Shown here: positions 1 through 11,536 of the stretch, piece after piece | Position numbering within the stretch: the stretch's first letter is position 1 | How the letters are laid out: every line of letters starts with the position of its first letter | Assembly (NCBI GenBank): GCA_037013495.1 | Contig: CM072803.1 | Location: 53,147,627 to 53,211,626, forward strand | From: Hippophae tibetana | Lineage: Eukaryota; Streptophyta; Magnoliopsida; Rosales; Elaeagnaceae | Length of the DNA: 64,000 nt | Reading direction: 5' to 3' | Translations under genes and position numbers: made by a program | The notes under the pieces: generated by a model | Databases searched by the model: none | Seen by the model: the letters and a program-made list of their open reading frames with translations, nothing else | Told to the model about the DNA's origin: nothing

Positions 1-30
1 TCGTAAGTCTTAATTCCCACCAAAATCAAA

Positions 31-255
31 TTAATTCAAATATTTCTCCCTCTTCCCCAAGGGAAAAACGTGACGGCTATAGGTGGTTTTAGACATTATT
101 TGGTAAATTCGTGTTTCGTAGCATGAACCATATCCATAGGTGATAAGCATAATATTTCCAATCTTATTTAATTGCTTCTTACTCATAAAATGGGTTTTGT
201 AAGCTAGATTCTTAGGAGGAAAGACACAACCAAATTTAAATTCAATACGGTGCAT
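31..255 (-). other. Recurrent minus-strand open frame within the monomer, probably non-coding
   Basis: This is the first of 72 equivalent open frames (65-91 codons, mostly 72 or 74) among 117 monomers. The frame begins MHRIE or a close variant, includes MSKKQINKIGNIM, and ends either GRGRNI or GKREKYLN. The two ends arise from a one-base length change in the G/C run at the AAGG/AAGGG box, so the C-terminus is read in two frames. In 45 monomers the frame is closed by stops or indels (for example the 4-bp insertion of Q, or the one-base loss near 10577). No signal peptide, known domain or upstream promoter was recognised. I regard it as a by-product of a homogenised repeat, not a gene. Confidence 0.7.
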
Positions 256-413
256 TCTAACACAACCAGAATAACTTTTAAATAAATTGAGAATATTGAT
301 TTCATAAATCAGTTAAAAATGAGAAATATTGATCTCTTATACGAAATAATGATCAAAATTTCAAACGTTTCATAGTTTTATATTTTAAAGTCGAAATAAA
401 TTCCATGTAAATA

Positions 414-432
414 TATCATAATTATAATGATA
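414..432. other. Imperfect 19-bp dyad in the monomer tail
   Basis: TATCAT and ATGATA form 6-base inverted arms around AATTATA. The element recurs at the same phase in most type-1 monomers. It is broken by one base in type 2 (AATGGTA) and altered in type A (ATCTTAATTATAATTATA), so perfect symmetry is not maintained. It could be a binding site, but short dyads are expected by chance in DNA this rich in A and T. Confidence 0.5.
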
Positions 433-1102
433 AAATATTTGGAGTATTTATTCACCAACAAATTATTTGTAAAATAGAAATGAGAAAATGTTTAAGTTTT
501 CTTTTCCACTTATTTATTTTTCCCAATATTCTATCATTATTTTGTTTCATTTGTAAGTCTTAATTCCCACCAAAATCAAATTAATTCAAATATTTCTCCC
601 TCTTCCCCAAGGGAAAAACGTGACGGCTATAGGTGGTTTTAGACATTATTTGGTAAATTCGTGTTTCGTAGCATGAACCATATCCATAGGTGATAAGCAT
701 AATATTTCCAATCTTATTTAATTGCTTCTTACTCATAAAATGGGTTTTGTAAGCTAGATTCTTAGGAGGAAAGACACAACCAAATTTAAATTCAATACGG
801 TGCATTCTAACACAACCAGAATAACTTTTAAATAAATTGAGAATATTGATTTCATAAATCAGTTAAAAATGAGAAATATTGATCTCTTATACGAAATAAT
901 TATCAAAATTTCAAACGTTTCATAGTTTTATATTTCAAGTCGTAATAAATTCCATGTAAATATATCATAATTATAACGATAAAAAATTTGGAGTATTTAT
1001 TCACCCACAAATTATTTGTAAAATAGAAATGAGAAAATGTTTAAGTTTTTTTTTCCACTTATTTATTTTTCCCAATATTCTATCATTATTTTGTTTCATT
1101 TG

Positions 1103-1655
1103 TAAGTCTTAATTCCCACCAAAATCAAATTAATTCAAATATTTCTCCCTCTTCCCCAAGGGAAAAACGTGATAGCTAGAGGTCGTTTTAGACATTATTT
1201 GGTAACTTCTTGGTACGTAGCATTAACCATATACATAGGTGATAAGCATAATATTTCCAATCTTATCTATTTGCTTCTTACTCATAATTAAAATGGGTTT
1301 TGTAAACTACATTCTTAGGAGGAAAGACACAACCAAATTTAATTTCAATACGGTGTATTCTAACACAACCAGAATAACTTTTAAATAAATTGAGAATATT
1401 GATTTCATAAATCAGTTAAAAATGAGAAATATTGATCTCTTATACGAAATAATTATCAAAATTTCAAACGTTTCATAGTTTTATATTTCAAGTCGTAATA
1501 TATTCCATGTACATATATCATAATTATAATGATAAAAAATTTGGAGTATTTATTCACCCACAAATTATTTGTAAAATAAAAATGAGAATATGTTTAAGTT
1601 TTCTTTTCCACTTATTTATTTTTCCCTATAATATATTATTATTTTGTTTCATTCG
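1103..1655. repeat. Monomer type Q with a 4-bp insertion
   Basis: This monomer is 553 bp long because CTCATAAAATGGG reads CTCATAATTAAAATGGG at about 1281-1297. The same 4-bp insertion recurs in the monomers starting at 3850, 5499 and 26912, so it is a lineage marker for type Q. It shifts the minus-strand reading frame that other monomers keep open. Confidence 0.9.
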
Positions 1656-2203
1656 TAAGTCTTAATTCCCACCAAAATCAAATTAATTCAAATATTTCTC
1701 CCTCTTCCCGAAGGAAAAACGTGATAGCTAGAGGTGGTTTTAGACATTATTTGGTAAATTCTTGGTACGTACCATGAACAATATCCATAGGGGATAAGCA
1801 TAATATTTCCAAACTTATTTATTTGCTTCTTACTCATAAAATGGGTTTTGTAAACTAGATTCTTAGGAGGAAAGACACACCCAAATTTAATTTCAATACG
1901 GTGCATTCTAACACAACCAGAATAACTTTTATGTAAATTGAGAAAATTTATTTCATAAATCAGTTAAAAATGAGAAATATTTATCTCTTATATGAAATAA
2001 TGAACAAAATTTCAAACGTTTCATAGATTTATATTTAAAGCCGTAAAAAATTCCATGTAAATATATCATAATTATAACGATAAAAAATTTGGAGTATTTA
2101 TTCACCCACAAATTATTTGTAAAATAGAAATGAGAAAATGTTTAAGTTTTCTTTTCCACTTATTTATTTTTCCCAATATTCTATCATTATTTTGTTTCAT
2201 TTG

Positions 2204-2752
2204 TAACTCTTAATTCCCACCAAAATCAAATTAATTCAAATATTTCTCCCTCTTCCCCAAGGGAAAAACGTGATAGCTAGAGGTCGTTTTAGACATTATT
2301 TGGTAACTTCTTGGTACGTAGCATTAACCATATCCATAGGTGATAAGCATAATATTTCCAATCTTATCTATTTGCTTCTTACTTATAAAATGGGTTTTCT
2401 AAACTAGATTCTTAGGAGGAAAGAGATAACCAAATTTAATTTCAATACAGTGCATTCCAACACAACGAAAGTAACTTATAAACTAATTGAGAATATTGAT
2501 GTCATGAAAGAGTCAAAAATGAGAAATATTGTTCTCTTATGCGAAATAATGAACAAAATTTCAAACGTTTCATAGTTTTGAATTTCAAGTCTTAATAAAT
2601 TCCATTTAAATATATCATAATTATAATGGTAAAAAATTTGCAGTATTTATTCAACAACAAATTATTTGGAAAATAGAAATGAGAAAATGTTTAAGTTTTC
2701 TTTTCCACTTATTTATTTTTCCCAATATTCTATCATTATTTTGTTTCCTTCT
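2204..2752. repeat. Monomer type S: type-1 head joined to type-2 tail
   Basis: The head carries type-1 signatures (AAATATTTCTCC, GTGATAGCTAGAGG). From about 2422 the sequence changes to type-2 signatures: AAAGAGATAACC, CATTCCAACACAACG, GATGTCATGAAAGAG, CTTATGCGAAAT, TTTTGAATTTC, CCATTTAAAT, AATGGTAAA, TTGCAGTATT and TTTGGAAAAT, running to about 2673. The same composition is seen in the right copy at 28013. It documents two satellite haplotypes joined within one monomer. Confidence 0.85.
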
Positions 2753-3302
2753 TAAGTCTTAATTCCCACCAGAATCAAATTCATTCAAATTTTATTACCT
2801 CTTCCCCCAAGGGAAAAAGGTGATGGCTAGTGGTGGTTTTAGACATTATTTGGTAACTTCTTGGTACGTAGCATTAACCATATCCATTGGAGATAAGCAT
2901 AATATTTCCAATCTTATCTATTTGCTTCTTAGTCATAAAATGGGTATTCTAAACTAGATTCTTAGGGGGAAAGAGATAACCAAATTTAATTTCAATACAG
3001 TGCATTCCAACACAACGAAAGTAACTTATAAACTAATTGAGAATATTGATGTCATGAAAGAGTTAAAAATGAGAAATATTGTTCTCTTATGCGAAATAAT
3101 GAAAAAGATTTCAAACGTTTCATAGTTTTGAATTTCAAGTCATAATAAATTCCATTTAAATATATCATAATTATAATGATAAAAAATTTGGAGTATTTAT
3201 TCACCCACAAATGATTTGTAAAATAGAAATGAGAAAATGTTTAAGTTTTCTTTTCCACTTATTTATTTTTCCCAATATTGTATCATTATTTTGTTTCATT
3301 CG
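2753..3302. repeat. Monomer type T: type-L head, type-2 middle, type-1 end
   Basis: The head is the third variety (call it L): CCAGAATCAAATTCATTC, TTTTATTACCTCTTCCCCC and GGCTAGTGGTGG. The middle from about 2992 is type 2. The end reverts to type 1 (AATGATAAAAAATTTGGAG and CACCCACAAAT), with the switch bracketed between about 3157 (type-2 CCATTTAAAT) and 3178 (type-1 AATGAT). The end also carries CAATATTGTATC, a marker shared with type A. Confidence 0.82.
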
Positions 3303-3706
3303 TAAGTCTTAATTCCCACCAAAATCAAATTAATTCAAATATTTCTACCTCTTCCCCTAGGAAAAATGTGATAGCTAGAGGTGGTTTTAGATATTATTTG
3401 GTTACTTCTTGGTACGTAGCATGAACCATATCCATAGGGGATAAGCATAATATTTCCAATCTTATTTATTTGCTTCTTACTCATAAAATGGGTTTTGTAA
3501 ACTACATTCTTAGGAGGAAAGACACAACCAAATTTAATTTCAATACGGTGCATTCTAATACAACCAGAATAACTTTTAAATAAATTGACAATATTGATTT
3601 CATAAATCAGTTAAAAATGAGAAATATTGATCTCTTATACGAAATAATTATCAAAATTTCAAACGTTTCATAGTTTTATATTTCAAGTCTAAATAAATTC
3701 CATGTA

Positions 3707-5690
3707 AATATATCATAATTATAACGATAAAAAATTTGGAGTATTTATTCACCCACAAATTATTTGTAAAATAGAAATGAGAAAATGTTTAAGTTTTTTT
3801 TCCACTTATTTATTTTTCCCAATATTCTATCATTATTTTGTTTCATTTGTAAGTCTTAATTCCCACCAAAATCAAATTAATTCAAATATTTCTCCCTCTT
3901 CCCCAAGGGAAAAACGTGATAGCTAGAGGTCGTTTTAGACATTATTTGGTAACTTCTTGGTACGTAGCATTAACCATATACATAGGTGATAAGCATAATA
4001 TTTCCAATCTTATCTATTTGCTTCTTACTCATAATTAAAATGGGTTTTGTAAACTACATTCTTAGGAGGAAAGACACAACCAAATTTAATTTCAATACGG
4101 TGTATTCTAACACAACCAGAATAACTTTTAAATAAATTGAGAATATTGATTTCATAAATCAGTTAAAAATGAGAAATATTGATCTCTTATACGAAATAAT
4201 TATCAAAATTTCAAACGTTTCATAGTTTTATATTTCAAGTCGTAATATATTCCATGTACATATATCATAATTATAATGATAAAAAATTTGGAGTATTTAT
4301 TCACCCACAAATTATTTGTAAAATAAAAATGAGAATATGTTTAAGTTTTCTTTTCCACTTATTTATTTTTCCCTATAATATATTATTATTTTGTTTCATT
4401 CGTAAGTCTTAATTCCCACCAAAATCAAATTAATTCAAATATTTCTCCCTCTTCCCGAAGGAAAAACGTGATAGCTAGAGGTGGTTTTAGACATTATTTG
4501 GTAAATTCTTGGTACGTACCATGAACAATATCCATAGGGGATAAGCATAATATTTCCAAACTTATTTATTTGCTTCTTACTCATAAAATGGGTTTTGTAA
4601 ACTAGATTCTTAGGAGGAAAGACACACCCAAATTTAATTTCAATACGGTGCATTCTAACACAACCAGAATAACTTTTATGTAAATTGAGAATATTTATTT
4701 CATAAATCAGTTAAAAATGAGAAATATTTATCTCTTATATGAAATAATGAACAAAATTTCAAACGTTTCATAGATTTATATTTAAAGCCGTAAAAAATTC
4801 CATGTAAATATATCATAATTATAACGATAAAAAATTTGGAGTATTTATTCACCCACAAATTATTTGTAAAATAGAAATGAGAAAATGTTTAAGTTTTCTT
4901 TTCCACTTATTTATTTTTCCCAATATTCTATCATTATTTTGTTTCATTCGTAAGTCTTAATTCCCACCAAAATCAAATTAATTCAAATATTTCTACCTCT
5001 TCCCCTAGGAAAAATGTGATAGCTAGAGGTGGTTTTAGATATTATTTGGTTACTTCTTGGTACGTAGCATGAACCATATCCATAGGGGATAAGCATAATA
5101 TTTCCAATCTTATTTATTTGCTTCTTACTCATAAAATGGGTTTTGTAAACTACATTCTTAGGAGGAAAGACACAACCAAATTTAATTTCAATACGGTGCA
5201 TTCTAATACAACCAGAATAACTTTTAAATAAATTGACAATATTGATTTCATAAATCAGTTAAAAATGAGAAATATTGATCTCTTATACGAAATAATTATC
5301 AAAATTTCAAACGTTTCATAGTTTTATATTTCAAGTCTAAATAAATTCCATGTAAATATATCATAATTATAACGATAAAAAATTTGGAGTATTTATTCAC
5401 CCACAAATTATTTGTAAAATAGAAATGAGAAAATGTTTAAGTTTTTTTTTCCACTTATTTATTTTTCCCAATATTCTATCATTATTTTGTTTCATTTGTA
5501 AGTCTTAATTCCCACCAAAATCAAATTAATTCAAATATTTCTCCCTCTTCCCCAAGGGAAAAACGTGATAGCTAGAGGTCGTTTTAGACATTATTTGGTA
5601 ACTTCTTGGTACGTAGCATTAACCATATACATAGGTGATAAGCATAATATTTCCAATCTTATCTATTTGCTTCTTACTCATAATTAAAAT
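3707..5690. repeat. Left-only re-amplification Q-R-U-Q'
   Basis: After the end of type U (3303) the monomers are Q (3850), R (4403), U (4951) and a Q-headed monomer (5499). Q and R repeat the copies at 1103 and 1656 at +2747 bp. U repeats the copy at 3303 at +1648 bp. Compared with the preceding Q-R-S-T-U, this second unit lacks S and T. From about 5691 the sequence is again collinear with the right copy (offset 26899), sharing the unusual ACAAACAGAAAAAC near 5761 and AAAAATAAGAAAT near 5813. Confidence 0.85.
4928..4949. other. Bracketed crossover R/T that deleted S and T
   Basis: Monomer R at 4403 follows the R at 1656 through CAATATTCTATC (C at 4928) but then ends CATTCGTAAG (C at 4949) like the end of T, not CATTTGTAAC like R at 1656. 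The following monomer is U, which normally follows T. The exchange therefore lies in the 20 bp between these two diagnostic bases, at the equivalent position in the monomer, and removed exactly two monomers. Confidence 0.8.
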
Positions 5691-6051
5691 GGGTTTTGTA
5701 AACTAGATTCTTAGGAGGAAAGACACAACCAAATTTAATTTCAATACGGTGCATTCTAACACAAACAGAAAAACTTTTAAGTAAATTGAGAATATTTATT
5801 TCATAAATCAGTTAAAAATAAGAAATATTGATCTCTTATACGAAATAATGATCAAAATTTCAAACGTTTCATAGATTTATATTTCAAGTCGTAAAAAATT
5901 CCATGTAAATATATCATAATTATAATGATAAAAAATTTGGAGTATTTATTCACCCACAAATTATTTGTAAAATAGAAATGAGAAAACGTTTAAGTTTTCT
6001 TTTCCACTTATTTATTTTTCCCAATATTCTATCATTATTTTGTTTCATTCG

Positions 6052-8794
6052 TAAGTCCTAATTCCCACCAAAATCAAATTAATTCAAATATTTCTCCCTC
6101 TTCCCCAAGGGAAAAACGTGACGGCTATAGGTGGTTTTAGACATTATTTGGTAAATTCGTGTTTCGTAGCATGAACCATATCCATAGAGGATAAGCATAA
6201 TATTTCCAATCTTATTTAATTGCTTCTTACTCATAAAATGGGTTTTGTAAGCTAGATTCTTAGGAGGAAAGACACAACCAAATTTAAATTCAATACGGTG
6301 CATTCTAACACAACCAGAATAACTTTTAAATAAATTGAGAATATTGATTTCATAAATCAGTTAAAAATGAGAAATATTGATCTCTTATACGAAATAATGA
6401 TCAAAATTTCAAACGTTTCATAGTTTTATATTTCAAGTCGTAATAAATTCCATGTAAATATATCTTAATTATAATTATAAAAAATTTGGAGTATTTATTC
6501 ACCCACAAATGATTTGTAAAATAGAAATGAGAAAATGTTTAAGTTTTCTTTTCCACTTATTTATTTTTCCCAATATTGTATCATTATTTTGTTTCCTTCT
6601 TAAGTCTTAATTCCCACCAAAATCAAATTAATTCAAATATTTTTCCCTCTTCCCCAAGGGAAAAAGGTGATGGTTAGAGGTGGTTTTAGACATTATTTGG
6701 TAACTTTTTGGTACGTAGCATGAACCATATCCATTGGGTATAAGCATAATATTTCCAATCCTATTTATTTGCTTCTTACTCATAAAATGGGTTTTGTAAA
6801 CTACATTCGTAGGGGGAAAGAGATAACCAAATTTAATTTCAATACAGTGCATTCCAACACTACAAAAATAATTTATAAACTAATTGAGAATATTGATGTC
6901 ATGAAATAGTTAAAAATGAGAAATATTATTCTCTTATGCGAATTAATGAACAAAATTTCAAATGTTTCATAGTTTTTAATTTCAAGTCTTAATAAATTCC
7001 ATTTAAATATATCATAATTATAATGGTAAAACATTTGCAGTATTTATTCAGCAACAAATTATTTGGAAAATAGAAATGAGAAAATGTTTAAGTTTTCTTT
7101 TCTACTTATTTATTTTTTACAATATTCTATCATTATTTTGTTTCATTCGTAAGTCTTAATTCTCACCAAAATCAAATTAATTCTAATATTTCTCCCTCTT
7201 CCCCAAGGGAAAACGTGATGGTTAAAGGTGGTTTTAGACATTATTTGGTAACTTCTTGGTACGTAGCATGAACCATATCCATAGGGGATAAGCCTAATAT
7301 TTCTAATCTTATTTATTTGCTTCTTACTCATAAAATGGGTTTTGTAAACTAGATTCTTAGGAGGAAAGACACAACCAAATTTCATTTCAATGCGGTGCAA
7401 TCTAACACAACCAGAATAACTATTAAATAAATTGAGAATATTGATGTAATAAATGAGTTAAAAATGAGAAATATTGATCTCTCATACGAAATAATGATCA
7501 AAATTTCAAACGTTTCTTAGATTTATATTTCAAGTCGTAATAAATTACATGTAAATATATCATAATTATAATGATAAAAAAATTGGAGTATTTATCAACC
7601 CACAAATTATTTGTAAAATAGAAATGAGAAAATGTTTAAGTTTTCTTTTCCACTTATTTATTTTTGCCAATATTCTATCATTATTTTGTTTCATTTGTAA
7701 GTCTTAATTCCCACCAAAATCAAATTAATTCAAATATTTCTCCCTCTTCCCCAAGGGAAAAACGTGACGGCTATAGGTGGTTTTAGACATTATTTGGTAA
7801 ATTCGTGTTTCGTAGCATAAACCATATCCATAGGGGATAAGCATAATATTTCCAATCTTATTTATTTGCTTCTTACTCATAAAATGGGTTTTGTAAACTA
7901 GATTCTTAGGAGGAAAGACACAACCAAATTTAATTTCAATACGGTGCATTCTAACACAACCAGAATAACTTTTAAATAAATTGAGAATATTGATTTCATA
8001 AATGAGTTAAAAATGAGAAATATTGATCTCTTATACGAAATAATGATCAAAATTTCAAACGTTTCATAGATTTATATTTCAAGTCGTAATAAATTCCATG
8101 TAAATATATCATAATTATAATGATAAAAAATTTGGAGTATTTATTCACCCACAAATTATTTGTAAAATAGAAATGAGAAAATGTTTAAGTTTTCTTTTCC
8201 ACTTATTTATTTTTCCCAACATTCTATCATTATTTTGTTTCATTTGTAAGTCTTAATTCCCACCAAAATCAAATTAATTCAAATATTTCTCCCTCTTCCC
8301 CAAGGAAAAACGTGATAGCTAGAGGTGGTTTTAGACATTATTTGGTAAATTCTTGGTACGTAGCATGAACCATATCCATAGGGGATAAGCATAATATTTC
8401 CGATCTTATTTATTTGCTTCTTACTCATAAAATGGGTTTTGTAAACTAGATTCTTAGGAGGAAAGACACAACCAAATTTAATTTCAATACGGTGCAATCT
8501 AATACAACCAGAATAACTTTTAAATAAATTGAGAATATTGATGTCACAAATGAGTTAAAAATGAGAAATATTGATCTCTTATATGAAATAATGAACAAAA
8601 TTTCAAACGTTTCATAGATTTATATTTCAAGTCGTAAAAAATTCCATGTAAATATATCATAATTATAATGATAAAAAATTTGGAGTATTTATTCACCCAC
8701 AAATTATTTGTAAAATAGAAATGAGAAAACGTTTAAGTTTTCTTTTCCACTTATTTATTTTTCCCAATATTCTATCATTATTTTGTTTCATTCG
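6052..8794. repeat. 5-monomer higher-order repeat A-B-C-D-E, unit 1 (2743 bp)
   Basis: Monomer starts: A 6052, B 6601, C 7150, D 7698, E 8247. Markers: A has CCATAGAGGATAAGC and ATATCTTAATTATAATTAT; B has TTTTTCCCTCTTCC, CCATTGGGTATAAGC and a type-2 tail with TTCTCTTATGCGAATTAAT; C has AATTCTCACC, AATTCTAATATT and TTCATTTCAATGCGG; D has CGTAGCATAAACC and CCCAACATTC; E has TTTCCGATC and GATGTCACAAATGAG. The adjacent monomers differ clearly, whereas the same letter is almost unchanged 2743 bp further on. That is the signature of a young higher-order repeat. Confidence 0.93.
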
Positions 8795-11536
8795 TAAGTC
8801 CTAATTCCCACCAAAATCAAATTAATTCAAATATTTCTCCCTCTTCCCCAAGGGAAAAACGTGACGGCTATAGGTGGTTTTAGACATTATTTGGTAAATT
8901 CGTGTTTCGTAGCATGAACCATATCCATAGAGGATAAGCATAATATTTCCAATCTTATTTAATTGCTTCTTACTCATAAAATGGGTTTTGTAAGCTAGAT
9001 TCTTAGGAGGAAAGACACAACCAAATTTAAATTCAATACGGTGCATTCTAACACAACCAGAATAACTTTTAAATAAATTGAGAATATTGATTTCATAAAT
9101 CAGTTAAAAATGAGAAATATTGATCTCTTATACGAAATAATGATCAAAATTTCAAACGTTTCATAGTTTTATATTTCAAGTCGTAATAAATTCCATGTAA
9201 ATATATCTTAATTATAATTATAAAAAATTTGGAGTATTTATTCACCCACAAATGATTTGTAAAATAGAAATGAGAAAATGTTTAAGTTTTCTTTTCCACT
9301 TATTTATTTTTCCCAATATTGTATCATTATTTTGTTTCCTTCTTAAGTCTTAATTCCCACCAAAATCAAATTAATTCAAATATTTTTCCCTCTTCCCCAA
9401 GGGAAAAAGGTGATGGTTAGAGGTGGTTTTAGACATTATTTGGTAACTTTTTGGTACGTAGCATGAACCATATCCATTGGGTATAAGCATAATATTTCCA
9501 ATCCTATTTATTTGCTTCTTACTCATAAAATGGGTTTTGTAAACTACATTCGTAGGGGGAAAGAGATAACCAAATTTAATTTCAATACAGTGCATTCCAA
9601 CACTACAAAAATAATTTATAAACTAATTGAGAATATTGATGTCATGAAATAGTTAAAAATGAGAAATATTATTCTCTTATGCGAATTAATGAACAAAATT
9701 TCAAATGTTTCATAGTTTTTAATTTCAAGTCTTAATAAATTCCATTTAAATATATCATAATTATAATGGTAAAACATTTGCAGTATTTATTCAGCAACAA
9801 ATTATTTGGAAAATAGAAATGAGAAAATGTTTAAGTTTTCTTTTCTACTTATTTATTTTTTACAATATTCTATCATTATTTTGTTTCATTCGTAAGTCTT
9901 AATTCTCACCAAAATCAAATTAATTCTAATATTTCTCCCTCTTCCCCAAGGGAAAACGTGATGGTTAAAGGTGGTTTTAGACATTATTTGGTAACTTCTT
10001 GGTACGTAGCATGAACCATATCCATAGGGGATAAGCCTAATATTTCTAATCTTATTTATTTGCTTCTTACTCATAAAATGGGTTTTGTAAACTAGATTCT
10101 TAGGAGGAAAGACACAACCAAATTTCATTTCAATGCGGTGCAATCTAACACAACCAGAATAACTATTAAATAAATTGAGAATATTGATGTAATAAATGAG
10201 TTAAAAATGAGAAATATTGATCTCTCATACGAAATAATGATCAAAATTTCAAACGTTTCTTAGATTTATATTTCAAGTCGTAATAAATTACATGTAAATA
10301 TATCATAATTATAATGATAAAAAAATTGGAGTATTTATCAACCCACAAATTATTTGTAAAATAGAAATGAGAAAATGTTTAAGTTTTCTTTTCCACTTAT
10401 TTATTTTTGCCAATATTCTATCATTATTTTGTTTCATTTGTAAGTCTTAATTCCCACCAAAATCAAATTAATTCAAATATTTCTCCCTCTTCCCCAAGGG
10501 AAAAACGTGACGGCTATAGGTGGTTTTAGACATTATTTGGTAAATTCGTGTTTCGTAGCATAAACCATATCCATAGGGATAAGCATAATATTTCCAATCT
10601 TATTTATTTGCTTCTTACTCATAAAATGGGTTTTGTAAACTAGATTCTTAGGAGGAAAGACACAACCAAATTTAATTTCAATACGGTGCATTCTAACACA
10701 ACCAGAATAACTTTTAAATAAATTGAGAATATTGATTTCATAAATGAGTTAAAAATGAGAAATATTGATCTCTTATACGAAATAATGATCAAAATTTCAA
10801 ACGTTTCATAGATTTATATTTCAAGTCGTAATAAATTCCATGTAAATATATCATAATTATAATGATAAAAAATTTGGAGTATTTATTCACCCACAAATTA
10901 TTTGTAAAATAGAAATGAGAAAATGTTTAAGTTTTCTTTTCCACTTATTTATTTTTCCCAACATTCTATCATTATTTTGTTTCATTTGTAAGTCTTAATT
11001 CCCACCAAAATCAAATTAATTCAAATATTTCTCCCTCTTCCCCAAGGAAAAACGTGATAGCTAGAGGTGGTTTTAGACATTATTTGGTAAATTCTTGGTA
11101 CGTAGCATGAACCATATCCATAGGGGATAAGCATAATATTTCCGATCTTATTTATTTGCTTCTTACTCATAAAATGGGTTTTGTAAACTAGATTCTTAGG
11201 AGGAAAGACACAACCAAATTTAATTTCAATACGGTGCAATCTAATACAACCAGAATAACTTTTAAATAAATTGAGAATATTGATGTCACAAATGAGTTAA
11301 AAATGAGAAATATTGATCTCTTATATGAAATAATGAACAAAATTTCAAACGTTTCATAGATTTATATTTCAAGTCGTAAAAAATTCCATGTAAATATATC
11401 ATAATTATAATGATAAAAAATTTGGAGTATTTATTCACCCACAAATTATTTGTAAAATAGAAATGAGAAAACGTTTAAGTTTTCTTTTCCACTTATTTAT
11501 TTTTCCCAATATTCTATCATTATTTTGTTTCATTCG
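8795..11536. repeat. 5-monomer higher-order repeat A-B-C-D-E, unit 2 (2742 bp)
   Basis: Starts: A 8795, B 9344, C 9893, D 10441, E 10989. It appears identical to unit 1 over the parts compared, except for a one-base deletion in D: CCATAGGGATAAGC at about 10571-10584 in place of CCATAGGGGATAAGC. This explains the 2742-bp length and breaks the minus-strand reading frame in that monomer only. Confidence 0.93.

Larger units (their letters stand above)
4..553. repeat. Reference satellite monomer (type 1), 550 bp
   Basis: First complete monomer, used as the description standard. The first 300 bp hold about 96 G+C bases; the remaining 250 hold about 49, so the unit has a GC-richer head and a very AT-rich tail. 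Recognisable sub-elements are the short dyad TTCCC-CAA-GGGAA near 54-66, two related 12-13-bp direct repeats (GAGAATATTGAT at 289-300 and GAGAAATATTGAT at 321-333, 32 bp apart), and an imperfect 19-bp dyad at 414-432. The AseI/VspI site ATTAAT lies at about +27 and recurs in most monomers, but not in those whose head reads ATTCATTC. Confidence 0.95.
1..3706. repeat. Left copy of duplicated segment: monomers P, P', Q, R, S, T, U
   Basis: Monomer starts are 4 (P), 554 (P'), 1103 (Q), 1656 (R), 2204 (S), 2753 (T) and 3303 (U). This block is collinear with 25810-29515 at a constant offset of 25809 bp, which is 47 monomers. The differences seen by eye are few: G at 978 against A at 26787, C at 1912 against G at 27721, and one near 1945. 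Identity ends at 3707, where this copy reads GTAAATATATC and the right copy reads GTACATAGATC. The duplicated segment probably starts before the window, because base 1 already lies inside it. Confidence 0.9.
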
